A stretch of 64,000 bases of DNA from Diphasiastrum complanatum (GCA_029204225.1 CM055098.1:11095052-11159051), one strand, 5' to 3'; positions 20,543-31,612 are shown, counted from the stretch's first letter. Numbers and translations: made by a program. Notes: a model not told the origin generated them from the sequence alone.

Positions 20543-21306
20543 ATGGCAACCTCAATTGGAGTCATGTTGGAAGCCAATGATAGGCTTACCTCAAGTAACT
20601 ATTCATTCTGGAAAGTGAGGATGGAGTCACTTATTGAGATGAATGATGTTTTGGATATTGTTGTAGGTTTGGAGGAGAGACCAGCACATCCAGATAAAGT
20701 GAGATATGACAAGAGGGCCAAGAAGGCTCTACACATGATAAAGATGAATGTTACCAATGAACTTCTCAAGGAAGTTGGTAAGTGCACATCATCTTTGGAA
20801 GCTTGGAATTCATTGAAGAAGCTTTATGAATCCAAGTCTACTTCTAGAGTGCTGACTCTAATAGGCCAAATCTTTTCTTGTTTTCAAAAGAATGAAGAAA
20901 GTTCAAGTACTTTTGTTTTCAGAATGAAAGCATTGAATGATGAGTTGGCTTACATTGATGAAAGCATTAAGGAAGGAGAGCTTATTCAAGTAATTCTTAA
21001 TGACTTGTTGGATGCTCATGCTAATATTGTTCAAAGTATTGCTATTCAAAAGACTTTGCCAAGTTTGATGGATCTTCAAGAGATCTTGATCAATGAGGAA
21101 TATAGGCTTCAAGCAAGAGGTGAATCTACATCGACACTTCAAGAGGAAGCTATGTTCACAAAGGAAAAATTCAAGGGCAAAAAACCAAAAGAAAGTGGTC
21201 TAAAGGGCAAGATCAAGTGGATGCTTTTTCAAGTGGCAAAAATAAGGACAAATCTCAAGTGCTTCTATTGTGGCATCAAAGGACACTATGCAAGTGAGTG
21301 CTACAA
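20543..21306 (+). pseudogene. Family-B Gag (near complete), cut at the zinc knuckle
   Basis: Begins MATSIGVMLEANDRLTSSNY, with RYDKRAKKALHMIKMNVTNE, LLKEVGKCTSSLEAWNSLKK, LTLIGQIFSCFQKNEESS and the knuckle CFYCGIKGHYASECYK. It is about 255 residues of Gag and largely open. At 21,306/21,307 it switches abruptly to the unrelated unit also seen at 27,237. The pol sequence that should follow lies at 9,173 running leftwards, so the element appears to be split by an inversion. Confidence 0.9.
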
Positions 21307-23130
21307 ATGCTTTCTTTTATGTTGTATTATAAAGATGGATTAGGATTAATAATGAATGGAAAGCATTAGATCAAGACTTTACAGTGAACCATCTTCTAAA
21401 TATCATAATTCAAAAGGTATCTAAAAAATTAAAATGTCATACAAGTATAAGTACATACAGGTTTCATGACGCTCATTACCAAATGGATTTGAACCTGAGC
21501 ATTGAAATTCAACAATCTTGTGATATTTGTGCCTATGTGCATCATTACATGGCTAGCCTCTTCAATTTTTTCAAACTCATGAAATTTGGTATCTACATAA
21601 TCTGCTTTTGAATCTGATTTTATACGGTCAAAATAATACATCATTGTGGAGTTCAAGTTGTCTTTGATCAATTCTTGTTTCTTCTTTGCTTCTAAATCTT
21701 TGTACGTAGACATTTCTTAAACTCGAAATGCCTTCCCGTCCAAACTTCTTAAAGATTCCTTATGCATTAAGGTCAGTTGTTATCATCTCACCATATCTCT
21801 GTGAGTTGAGATATTACAATTGATATAGTCTTCTACCTATTCTCAATTGCATGATTACCTCACTTTCATTCAATTGATTTTTCCATACAGTGTCCTGACT
21901 CTCGTTGAGTTTCTCCCTAAAAGCGACTCAGGTTTCATCAAAAGATGCCTTTGGAATCCACAAGCCTATAGTCAGGTCCAATGTTACTAGGGCTTTTTCA
22001 AAAATTGCCATTACAAGGGCATAATCACATCAGATATTTATTCATGCTCACGAGATTTGCATCATAAACTTTATCCTTACATCAATAGGCACAACTCCCA
22101 ATTATGTTGCAACGTCCAGTGGTGCATGACGAATCAATCTTTTGGGCGGATCAATCTGGTGGCATCTTGGATTTCATTACAATGTTGTGGTGCAAGCTGG
22201 GTTGAGAGAGAGAGAGAGAGGAGGGGGGGGTCACTCTTTTACACTCTATTTTGTTCAATTCCAAGCATGACTATGACAGGAAGCAAATTTGCTCAAAGAC
22301 AGCTTTCTGTGCACACCCTCATTCAAGTGATAGACAACAATTCTGAGTTATATCATTTGGTCCCTTAGCAATGGAGTTGATAAGGGACAAAAATAATTAA
22401 TTTGAATGTATTAAACTCCATATTGGTCGATTTTGATCAGTCGATGATCTAAGTAAAGAGAAAGACATTGAATTTGGGTTGTCCCAAGTGATAGGTAGCA
22501 AATTTGAGCTATCGCAATGTCTCAAAGTCAAAATGTTGCAAATTTCATCACTGAATGGAGGGTCTCCAGTGAGAAAGGCCAAAAATTCAACTATGTTGAG
22601 TGATAGGTAGCAAATTTGAGCTACGTCATGTGATAGGAATCAAATATCATCAATAAATGGTCGAACTTGAGCTATCAAGAGTGATAAATCCGAGCTATTT
22701 TAGGTGGTAAAAATTACATGCTAGACATCAATCTCAAGCTATCTCGAGTGAGATATAACTTGGAAAACATTGGCAAATGATAAATCTGAGCTATTTTGGG
22801 TGGTAAAAATTATATGTTAGCCATCAAATTCAAGCTATCTCGAGTGATAGATATAACTTAGCAAACATTGGCAAAGTCTATTCTCTAAGTTATTTGTTTG
22901 TGATCAACGATATTCTATCGACGTCTTGAACTAAATTCTTTACAACATTTTTGTACTCTCTTTTCTTGAGGGTACCAATTCTCACATTTTTGAGGGTGCC
23001 AATGGTCACATTTGATTGATTATCAACAAACCTTATAATGAGCACACCTTGAGTGGCCCTATGGTGGGCATCTATTTTGAGCTATTTTGAAACATAATCA
23101 TGAACTTTGAGGTAGCTAAATGCCTTTAAA
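21307..23130 (+). repeat. Right half of the duplicated unit (copy 1)
   Basis: Matches 27,237-28,080 and then 28,086-28,440 with ~95% similarity. A 620-bp block (about 22,155-22,775) is absent from the second copy. The block contains a (GA)/(G) run at 22,204-22,230. Coding traces parallel the 26,688-27,542 reading but carry stops. A minus-strand reading at 21,429-21,713 (MSTYKDLEAKKKQELIKDNL) is preserved in both copies. The function is unknown. Confidence 0.7.
22680..22880. repeat. Two ~100-bp tandem units
   Basis: 'gagctattttgggtggtaaa' through 'caagctatctcgagtga' to 'aacattggcaaa' occurs twice in direct succession here (from about 22,690 and 22,788) and once at 28,090-28,190 in the second block copy. 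A shorter motif 'gtgataggtagcaaatttga' is scattered just upstream (22,490-22,620). Confidence 0.65.
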
Positions 23131-23229
23131 TGTTCAAGAATTCCACATGGAGAATGGTTTCAGTTTTCTTGTGGGGCCCTCCATTGAAACCATTTGAAAT
23201 GAGATTGAATTTTAAAAACATTGCAACAA

Positions 23230-23414
23230 ATAATCTATAATGTGCTGGCTTTTCAAGTATGCGCGAATAATTTACAATGTGCTGGCTTTTTAAGTCTGCC
23301 GCGCAATTCTAACCTCAACGTGAGGAGGCCAAACCCTAAACTGAAGAGGCCGCCTTCACACGCAAACAATTGCTTTGCCCTTTCAGTATAAAGTTCGTAG
23401 CTCATTCAAAACAG

Positions 23415-23445
<31 letters not shown>

Positions 23446-23540
23446 CCGTTGTTGACGATTCTAGATATATGGTGCTGCGACTTTGAACTTTGAAGTTATA
23501 TAGGTGAATTGGGTCTGAAAAGCCCAGCATAACCCCGCAT
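23230..23540 (-). repeat. Dispersed repeat with short CT tract; inverted copy at 43,400-43,790
   Basis: Reverse complement of 43,400-43,790 apart from the microsatellite: here (CT)14 at 23,415-23,442, there (GA)67. It includes 'caattgctttgcccttt' and the terminal 'ataatttacaatgtgctggc' module. The terminal module also occurs near 38,815-38,850. No coding function is recognised. Confidence 0.7.
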
Positions 23541-24059
23541 TTCAGACGACGCATAAGGCGTACAATTTACATCATGACAACCCTTGTGGCTAAAAACAAT
23601 TGTATTCGCATGCATACTACTTTCCCACTATAGTTGTGCCGCCCGCATTTTTGCATTAGGTATTAAGCAATGCTCAGTTTGGACTGATGAAAAATTTGAC
23701 TTTATTTTTCGTTGTTCTTTCTAATGAGCTTCCTGAACGTCATTCAGATTTATTGATGTATTGTCTTACTGCTGCTTGTAGCAGAAACCAGTCAAAAGGA
23801 AGACAACATTCACGTAGATTATGCAGTCCCTCATCATGCACCATCAGCTCACCATGATCATGGTTCGTATCATTGTATTGTCGTTTTTGTTCTTCATATT
23901 GATGCGTTGACGATGTCGAACATACACTATGGTCACGTATTTGTAACATGTATATCAACTATGCCTTCAATTTTGCTAATTATACATATACATATTTCAA
24001 TTTCCGGGTGAGCCTTATCTTCGTGAACTATATTGAGGATCTATTTTTTCACTGTTTCA
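23541..24059. other. Unassigned, with one piece repeated at 35,640
   Basis: The segment 23,745-23,830 ('ttattgatgtattgtctta' ... 'agacaacattcac') recurs at 35,645-35,728. On the minus strand it reads HNLRECCLPFDWFLLQAA, weakly parallel to LHNLDEFCFSFDFRLLRAN in the 30.5-kb block, hinting at an ancient repeat. No gene is assigned. Confidence 0.4.
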
Positions 24060-25010
24060 ACGCAGGCACCGATGGTTATGAATCAGCACACCACAAAAAT
24101 TGCGGGCGCGTTATGGTGTGCACTTCTCTCGCTCCCTTTTTTATCCAAATCTCTGGGCTCAATGAATGAGTTTTAGTAATTACGACTGGCTGTTTCGCAG
24201 AAATCAACAAGTAAGGTGCTCGTGATATCGCCTTGTTTGCGCATAGCAGGCGAAAGTCAAAGGGAAAACATAATTCACCCAGCAGGTCCGAATGATTCAC
24301 CACCCGTTAGCGGCAATGCTGAGGGTTAGTATGGTTGTCTTACCAGTTTGCTTTCTCTTTTACATGCACAAATATTTAGCCTGAGCTAAGTGCTTCCGTT
24401 GAGTTTTTAATTTAAAAAACGTCGATCTGATGACGTTGAACGTAAATGACAACCCGACGATATATATATTTTAAATTATGAGCGCATCAAGTTATGTATT
24501 TTAATATCATTAAAACTTCAATACAAATTATGGATATCATAGCCGCTGGTTCACAATGTAGACCCGTGTAGCCCCGAGGCTTAACATGACTTTCGAAACT
24601 CTAGTTAGGCGCAAACGATAATTTAGTTAGTTTACATAGAGGGCAAAAAGCTTCTCGATTTTTTTTCAGCAATGGCTTTCTAACATAGACTAATGTTTTG
24701 CTCGTCCAGGTCTACGGTGAGGATTCTCCATCGATTAAAAGGACGACGCCGTCTTTTATTTGTCATAGTCTTCTCAGGTGGGGAGTGCAGTCGGTCTTCA
24801 TCTTTCTAGGGCTTCTAAGTTGTTGAGGCCGCAGATCAATAAACATTTTCTGGTAGTTAGGTTGGTTGCTGGATCAGATGACATGGTAAACGGTTGGTAG
24901 TTAGGTAGGTAATATGATGATGTTTAGGCTGAGATATTAATGTGAGTAATAGGTGGTAGCAACATGATATCTAGAGGATAAATGAGTGATGTTCTGGCAG
25001 TTTGTGTAGC
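24060..25010 (+). repeat. Duplicated block, copy 1 (second copy at 30,415-31,612)
   Basis: From 'ggcaccgatggttatgaatc' to 'gatgttctggcagtttgt' it aligns collinearly with 30,415-31,612, except for an insertion in the second copy and small indels. It contains an exon-like segment at about 24,712-24,890, frame-broken here and open in the second copy. No family is recognised. Confidence 0.8.
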
Positions 25011-26284
25011 GAGATTGCATGTACTGGTGATCTTCAGAATTCAGAAGGACAATCATGTACTGGTTTTTATTGAGTAATGTAGAAAGTTTTTAGTAGTATT
25101 CTGCTGTACGTACTGATGAATGATTATTGTTGATGGGTAGATCTTTTGGTTGCATCAATAGCTTAATCATTGCATGCTTTAGCACTTAAAAATATGTAGA
25201 TGAAAATGGAATCACTAACTAAGCCAAAAACAAACTGTCGTTACTGCATTGAGTTTTTGAAGTGCTAGTTGCTTTCATTTTTTTTTTAGAAAAGGTTTTG
25301 ACATTCATTATACATGAAGATTTGCTAGAACAAGGACCATAATGTTTCAAACCCAGGACATACATTGAATTCACGGGCTTATATGCTCACATTTGTAATG
25401 GTTGTTCAATTCATGGCGCCTTTAATTTTCTCTCCAATGTGAATAAGGAGTAATCTGTTTCCTTTTTTTTAATGTATACTTTCACATTCGCTCGTCACAT
25501 TGTGTCATCATGAATGTATCTTTCTTTTGCCTGGTTCATAATTCACAAACTGTGTAGTAATTTTCTAATATGAGACAAGGTTTGTAGTTCTTAATTTTGA
25601 ATGATTAGGTACACTTAATTAGTTTATAAGCAAGCAATGAGAAATAATTATATAGGCACTTTGCCTTATGCATCTTCGATGACAATATAACATTTGAGAG
25701 ACTATTTTTATTGTTTCTCTTCTCATCATAGTTTGATCTTCTATGATTTTCTATGGGATGAAAACAATTATCATAAATTGATTATGGAATTGTTTTCAAT
25801 TTTAATAATCTACTCATAATGACATAAAGGAAGACTATGGTACCCTTTTATCTCTTTCTCTCCACATCCCACCATTTACCAATTGGCCTAGTATTATATT
25901 ATGGAAAAATATCTACAATCACGGTAGTACAATGCTACCATAAAAAAGATTTGAATGCCATTGTAAATCATGCTTGCGTACTCTATGATACTCATTCTAA
26001 TTAGCAACGTTCACTTATGAACGTCAATTCTCCAGCCTCATCTAGATTGGTTGTATTGTGTTTGATCATTGTAGATGCAACAAATTATCAACACCTGAAA
26101 CTCGCAATTTTTGTTCTCATGATGATAATCATCATCAAACAATCATAATGAGTTTCTAAGATATATAAAACCACCAAACACAAAATTGCTAACTAGTGTT
26201 TTGATAAATAATGATCATATTCACATTTAAAGTAGATAACTTGTTAAAATAAAAGTCCAAAGTGACTGTTCATCTAGTTGTTGG
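25011..26284. other. AT-rich non-coding stretch
   Basis: I see no gene, retroelement domain or strong repeat. It has several short T-rich runs and a small inverted motif 'catcatgatgataatcatcatc' near 26,120. Confidence 0.45.
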
Positions 26285-26410
26285 TAATGTTTTGTGAGAA
26301 AATTAAACCTTTCTGCAAAAATATCAGTTATGTGAGAAGAACCTTCGCCTAAACCTTAGCTAGAGTCAATGTCAGTCCCAGTTACTATTTCTGATAATCA
26401 AAGGTCTTTT
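26285..26410 (+). repeat. Short block repeated at 29,880-30,010
   Basis: 'cctttctgcaaaaatatcag', then 'agaaccttcgcc', then 'gtcaatgtcagtccca' match 29,905-29,990 with indels. The motif 'accttcgcc' recurs at several other places between 30,100 and 34,000. Confidence 0.55.
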
Positions 26411-26687
26411 TTTGAAAAATTAGAAATCTGATTATTGTCAAGTGATAAAATTTTTTACAAATCTGATCTAAGATAGGAAGACTTTTAGAGTTCAAAGTTT
26501 CAAAGGGAGGTCAATCCATTTCAAAAGTCTTGATTCAACATGTGTATATGCACAATGAAGCTATGGTGGTGGATGTCAATCCTGTAGATCGACTCAAATG
26601 CAATTGTATGTGATGCAACTTATGCTGGTTTTTCTATGTTATTGATCCACATTCGTTATTGTGATATATTTGTGTTAAAATAGAATA

Positions 26688-27542
26688 TTGACTTTTGCAG
26701 ACTTGTATGCATCGAGCATAAGCGAATGGCAACCAATACAATCACTTGCAGGCATCATAGACATCATTCATTCTGATATCAGTTTAGTCCAGTATAAGCA
26801 TCGTCCTTTAAAGTCACTTTTGGATTATGGCATTTCTTTTTACGATTCTCTTTACATACCATGCAAAGTTGGTTTGAATGGCAAACTAGAAACTCTACCT
26901 CTACCACATTTTTTAAGTGAGGAATGGGTTTTCCCCGATTATACCATAGCAGAAAGTTTTACATCGAAGTTTTTTATGGACATTCAAAACTGCATGAAAT
27001 GTAGCATAGGTTCAAAAACCAATAGACTATATTGGTATTTAGCATTTGCAATTTTTGTAGATTTTTTTGCTATATGTAATATTCGTAAAACAACTACAAT
27101 GTTTATTTCTAAGGATTTAACTAATGAAATGATATCAGAACTCCTTGATGATCATTCGGATGTGAAAACTGATGGCAACATTCAATGTAAAGCCAACAAA
27201 TCATCCATGATATTTCGATATCATATAGAAAAACAAATGCTTTCTTTTATGTTTTATTATAGAAGATGGATTAGGGTTAGTAATGAATGGAAAGCATTAG
27301 ATCAAGACTTTATAGTGAACCATCTTCGAAATATCATAATTCAAAAGGTATCTAGAAAATTAAAATGTCATACAAGTATAAGTACATACAGGTTTCATGA
27401 TGCTCATTACCAAATGGATTTGGACCTGAGCATTGAAATTCAACAACCTTGTGATATTTGTGCCTATGTGCATCATTACATGGCTAACCTCTTCAATTTT
27501 TTCAAACTCATGAAATTTGGTATCTGCATAATCTGCTTTTGA
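26688..27542 (+). CDS. Unrecognised 284-residue reading of the duplicated unit (exon-like)
   Basis: An open reading with a likely 3' splice site at its start (gacttttgcag|acttgtatg). It reads LYASSISEWQPIQSLAGIID, PHFLSEEWVFPDYTIAESFT, a hydrophobic stretch LYWYLAFAIFVDFFAICNI, SKDLTNEMISELLDDHSDVK and MLSFMFYYRRWIRVSNEWKA. The DNA continues to about 28,080 as the same repeated block. The half-copies at 9,174-9,832 and 21,307 onward show the same unit split in two. The C-terminal ~60 residues look less protein-like, and an antisense reading (27,360-27,644) competes there. I recognise no domain; it may be a captured host exon or a mobile-element ORF. Confidence 0.4.
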   Translation: MTFADLYASSISEWQPIQSLAGIIDIIHSDISLVQYKHRPLKSLLDYGISFYDSLYIPCKVGLNGKLETLPLPHFLSEEWVFPDYTIAESFTSKFFMDIQNCMKCSIGSKTNRLYWYLAFAIFVDFFAICNIRKTTTMFISKDLTNEMISELLDDHSDVKTDGNIQCKANKSSMIFRYHIEKQMLSFMFYYRRWIRVSNEWKALDQDFIVNHLRNIIIQKVSRKLKCHTSISTYRFHDAHYQMDLDLSIEIQQPCDICAYVHHYMANLFNFFKLMKFGICIICF

Positions 27543-27644
27543 ATCTGATCTTATACGGTCAAAATAATACGTCATTGTGGAGTTCAAGTTGTCTTTGATC
27601 AATTCTTGTTTCTTCTTTGCTTCTAAATCTTTGTACGTAGACAT
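27360..27644 (-). CDS. Antisense reading conserved in both block copies (hypothetical)
   Basis: 94 residues starting MSTYKDLEAKKKQELIKDNL, then SKADYADTKFHEFEKIEEVS. The same reading is open at 21,429-21,713 with mostly conservative changes (R/K, A/V, V/I). The composition is typical of a soluble helical protein. It overlaps the tail of the plus-strand reading, and only one of the two is likely real. No family is recognised. Confidence 0.3.
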   Translation of the reverse strand: MSTYKDLEAKKKQELIKDNLNSTMTYYFDRIRSDSKADYADTKFHEFEKIEEVSHVMMHIGTNITRLLNFNAQVQIHLVMSIMKPVCTYTCMTF

Positions 27645-28440
27645 TTCTTAAACTCGAAATGCCTTCCCATCCAAACTTCTTAAAGATTCCTTATGCATTA
27701 AGGTCAGTTGTTACCATCTCACCATATCTTTGTGAGTTGAGATATTACAATTGATATAGTCTTCTACCTAGTCTCAATTGCATGATTACCTCACTTTTAT
27801 TCAATTTATTTTTCCATACAATGTCCTGATTCTCGTTGAGTTTCTCCCTAAAAGCGACTCAGGTTTCGTCAAAAGATGCCTTTGGAATCCACAAGCCTAT
27901 AGTCAAGTCCAAAGTTACTCGGGCTTTTTCAAAAATTGCCATTACAAGGGCATAATCACATCAGATATTTATTCATGCTCACGAGATTTGCATCATAATC
28001 CTTATGTCAATAGGCACAACTCCCAATTCTGTTACAACGTCCAGCAGTGCGTGACGAATCAAACTTTTGGGCGGATCAATCTGGTGGCGGCAAATGATAA
28101 ATCTGAGCTATTTTGGGTGGTAAAAATTATATATTAGCCATCAAATTCAAGCTATCTCGAGTGATAGATATAACTTAGCAAACATTGGCAAAGTCTATTC
28201 TCTAAGTTATTTGTTTGTCATCAACGATATTCTATCAACGTCTTGGACTATATTCTTTACAACATTTCTATAATCTCTTTTCTTGAGGGTACCAATTCTC
28301 ACATTCTTGAGGGTGCCAATGGTCACATTTGATTGATTATCAACAAACCTTATAATGAGCACACCTTGAGTGGCCCTCTGGTGGGCATCTATTTTGAGCT
28401 ATTTTGAAACATAATCATGAACTTTGAGGTAGCTAAATGC
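27543..28440 (+). repeat. Rest of duplicated unit, copy 2
   Basis: Collinear with 21,612-22,150 and 22,776-23,130. The two parts are joined at about 28,085 ('ctggtggcggcaaatg'), so either 620 bp were deleted here or inserted in copy 1. No gene is supported. Confidence 0.7.
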
Positions 28441-28539
28441 CTTTAGATTGTTTAAAATTGTAGATGCACGACCTGGGGAGAGTGTATCTCTAATTCAGAT
28501 TTTGATTTCCTTACACTTGCTTTCTTTGAGTTTGAATAG

Positions 28540-28654
28540 TGTGAAGATTTTATGAATCACTAAGATCCAAATTAATCTCTTGATCATTGGTTATGAATGA
28601 CAACAAAAGTGGCACCATTGGCAATGTAAAAAATCAACATCTACTTAATGATCC
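28540..28654 (-). repeat. Remnant of a family-B-like LTR end
   Basis: 'gtgaagattttatgaatcac', then 'ttgatcattggttatgaatga', then 'ggcaatgtaaaaaatcaaca' follow the same order of motifs as the reversed family-B LTR end at 19,336-19,450, but diverged. It abuts the gypsy-type LTR. Confidence 0.4.
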
Positions 28655-29392
28655 CCAAGGCAACCGTATGAGAGGGAATTTGCACCCTGCATGTGTAAGT
28701 CCAACCCGATGATCACATAGAGATTTGATTAATTAGAAAGTTAATAAAAGGACTTTAGGCCTTTTTGTGGGACTTCTAATGTCGCAAGGCCCAAAAGTCA
28801 AGCTAGTGAATAACATAGGAGTTCCCACCAAAATTCATTTTCAAATTGGTTCCTCCAATTAATGAACAGTTTCCCACTTCTTTTGAAATTTGAATAGTTA
28901 GGGAGGTAGGAATTGGCCAATAGGAATTGAGGCCAAGAGCCTCCAATCCAGTATATAAGTAGTAGTTTCAAATCATTGTACATGTTCTCTCTTCAATTCA
29001 ATACCAGCAGGTTGGCCCTCTTATGGAATGGATCAAGAATGTCCTTGCGATCTATCTCTGTTCCTCCATCTCTCATGCTTTCTTTGTATTTGCTAATTCT
29101 TGGATTTGATGTTTATTGAGATTGAATGTTCTTATGCTTTTTGTGAGAGAGAAGAGGAGAGAGAGGAAAAAGTTTCTATCTTCGTGGATTAGGGTTAATG
29201 GATGTAGTGTTAATGGATCTAGTGGTAATGCTTAGTGTTAATGGATCTTAGTGTGATTGTGCACATGCTGGAGTATGAAATATGCTATCGCTCTCATGGG
29301 AATGAACTTTTGCGTGACAACTAACCTCGTCTCCTTAATGCTTATGTGCTTGGATCTACGGTTGAGGCTAGTATAGGAAATAGCCCACTACA
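28637..29392 (+). repeat. Gypsy-type LTR (5' LTR), start approximate
   Basis: Aligns with the reverse complement of the solo LTR at 60,960-61,688 ('ccccaaggcaacc', 'taagtccaacccgatgatca', 'aaagttaataaaaggacttt', ending 'cccactaca'). It contains 'gtatataagtagtag' (28,951-28,966), a TATA region. It ends at 29,392 just before a PBS-like sequence. It has a foreign segment compared with the solo copy and many substitutions. The left end is uncertain. Confidence 0.7.
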
Positions 29393-29412
29393 ATTTTGGC
29401 ACCATTGTCGGG
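29393..29412 (+). other. PBS-like site after the gypsy-type LTR
   Basis: 'ttttggcaccattgtcgggg' follows the LTR end. It resembles the 'TGGCGCCGTTGCCGGGGA' signature that follows many plant Ty3/gypsy LTRs, with C-to-T-type changes. Confidence 0.55.
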
Positions 29413-30414
29413 GAGCTAAGGCCAATTTTTCAGTTTACAGCATGTTTGGATGGATGTTAGTTTGCATTTAAGCATCTTGTTTTGGCATTAGTAGGGTTAA
29501 AATTGCATTTTAGGGTTAGATTGGGTGTTATTTTGCCTGATTTGAGTGGTTTCGCTTGTTTGAAATCTAATTTGATTATTGAGCAAGGGAAGCCATACAG
29601 ATCACAATTTTTAAGATCCATTTGGATCCGAGAAATCAGAAAAAACAACAAAAATCGCTCACTTCTGCATATTTGGTGAAGAAGAAGGCAATTTAGCTTC
29701 TTGCTCTCTGGAAAATAACCTTCACAAAAACAATCAGAAAACCACTAAAACCCCTTAAAAACAAAAAAAGAACCTTTGTTCAATTTACTGCACATAAGTG
29801 TGATTCAAATCTATCCACTATTAGGTCGGCAAAGATTAATACCAAAAATAAAAGGCCAAAGTGATTGTTTATCCACGGCTGTTGATAACCTTTTGTGAAA
29901 AATTTACACCTTTCTGCAAAAATATCAGTTCTCTAAAAAGAACCTTTGCTAGTGTCAATGTTAGTCCCATATACTATTTTTGATAATCGGCGAGTTGGGC
30001 AAACGTTACCTCAAGGCCAATTGTCATATTGATCTATTTCATGACTTTTGAGTTTGTCGAAGGTTATAGACTATCGGGATTATCCAAAAAGTTTATTTTA
30101 ATCCTCGCCAAGCTGCAAAAACCTTATTGTTTGCAAGAAAGAACCTTCGCCAGTTCTACCCTAGTTCTATTTGTGTTAGATTTACTCACTGTCAACGAAG
30201 GTTATTTTTTTTCAGATTTGTTAGAAACAGCTAGATTAGTGATCTTTATCCAAAATAGCAGTGAAGAACCTTTGTCGATTCATTCTTTGCCTAGGAAACC
30301 TTCGCCTATACTATTTTTAGGTTATGATCTACCAGATCTAGCCATTGTCAAATTTTTGGGCATTGTATTACATTTTGATTTTATTCTAAAAAAGCCTGAT
30401 TTTAGAAGTGAACG
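29413..30414 (+). other. Gypsy-type leader / non-coding, with 'accttcgcc' motifs
   Basis: No Gag or Pol is recognised. Long open readings (for example 30,029-30,433) do not look like a known protein. 'ccttcgcc' or a close variant occurs repeatedly (near 29,940, 30,145, 30,200 in reverse, 30,270, 30,300). The segment 29,880-30,010 repeats 26,285-26,410. Confidence 0.4.
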
Positions 30415-30888
30415 TAGGCACCGATGGTTATGAATCAGCACACCACAAAAATTGCGTGCGCGTTATGGTGTGCACTTCTCTCGCTCCTTTTTTTATCCAA
30501 ATCTCTAGGCTCAATGAGTGACTTTTAGTAATTATGATTGGCTGTTTTGCAGAAATCAACAAGTAAGGTGTATAGGATATTGCCTTGTTTGCGCGTAGCA
30601 GACGAAAGTCAAAGGAAAAACAAAATTCATCCAAATTATGCAAGTCTGAATGATTCAACACCCGTAAGCGGCAATGCTGAGGGTTAGTTTGTTTTATTAC
30701 CATTTTGCTTTATCTTTTAGATGCACAAATATTTAGCTTGAGCTAAGTGCTTCTTTTGAGTTTTTAATTTAAAAAACATCAATCGAATGACGTTGAACGT
30801 GAATGACAACCCGACGATATATACATTTTAAATATGAGCAGATCAAGTTATGTATTTTAATATCATTAAAACTTCAATACAAATTATG

Positions 30889-31120
30889 AACTAGGTAGCG
30901 GGCGTGAGCAGGCCCGCTACCCTGTGTAGCAAGCAGCCTTCACGCACTGAGTCGCTCTACGACGAAGTGCGTTGAAGGCTGCTTTTACATGGTAGCAGAC
31001 CTGCTCACGACTTGCTACCGGACATAATTGGCCCTTCATTTGAAGGCCAATTGAATATGGCTCTAAACACAGATGTTCAGAGCCTATCAATGTTCGACAC
31101 CTGTCCTCTATCACTCATGC
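30889..31120. mobile_element. Hairpin-bearing insertion with 8-9-bp target duplication
   Basis: The segment is absent from the sister copy at 24,534 and is flanked by 'caaattatg' and 'caaattata'. Inside, 30,893-30,952 and 30,962-31,021 are inverted repeats ('gtagcgggcgtgagcaggcc' against a reversed 'ggtagcaagtcgtgagcagg'), forming a long imperfect hairpin. A second small hairpin (aattggccc...ggccaatt) is at 31,026-31,052. No terminal inverted repeats at the very ends. It may be a MITE-like or foldback insertion, or a small-RNA hairpin locus. Confidence 0.65.
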
Positions 31121-31319
31121 AAATTATAGATATCATAGCGGCTAGTTCACATGTTTGGGGAAGCGGCAATGTAGACCCGTGTAGCCCTGAGGCTAAACAT
31201 GACTTTCAAAACTCTAGCTATGTGCAAACGCTCATTTAGTTAGTTAACATAGAGGGCAAAACCCTTATCTATTTATTTTTTAGCAATGGCTTTCTAACAT
31301 AGACTAATGTTTTGCTTGT

Positions 31320-31503
31320 CCAAGTTTTTGATGAGGATTCTCCATCGATTAAAAGGATGATGCCATCTTTTATTTCTCATAGTCTTCTCAGGTGGGGAGT
31401 GCAGTCAGGTCTTCATCTTTCTAGTGCTTATATGTTGTTGAGGGCGCAGATCAATGAACATTTTTTGGTAGTTAGGTTGGTTGCTGTGGATCAGATGACA
31501 TGG
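31320..31503 (+). CDS. Unrecognised exon-like reading
   Basis: Between 'ttgcttgtccaa' and 'gacatg|gtaaat' the frame reads FDEDSPSIKRMMPSFISHSL, LRWGVQSGLHLSSAYMLLRA and QINEHFLVVRLVAVDQMT. In the other copy (24,712-24,890) the upstream site is 'tcgtccag' and the frame is broken. It is probably a fragment of a host gene exon. No family is recognised. Confidence 0.35.
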
Positions 31504-31612
31504 TAAATTAGGTAGCTAATATGATGACGTTTAGACTGAGATAATGCGAGTAATATGTGGTAGCAACATGATATCCAGAGGATAAATGAGTGATGTTCTG
31601 GCAGTTTGTATA

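Larger units (their letters stand above)
30415..31612 (+). repeat. Duplicated block, copy 2
   Basis: Collinear with 24,060-25,010, ~90-95% similar by eye. It carries an extra ~232-bp insertion at 30,889-31,120 and an extra 'tgtttggggaagcgg' at about 31,153. The exon-like reading at 31,320-31,503 is open here. Confidence 0.8.

Noticed and set aside
30029-30433. 134-codon ORF as a gene
   Set aside because: Not protein-like, overlaps repeated 'ccttcgcc' segments and runs into the duplicated block. No homologous reading in related segments.
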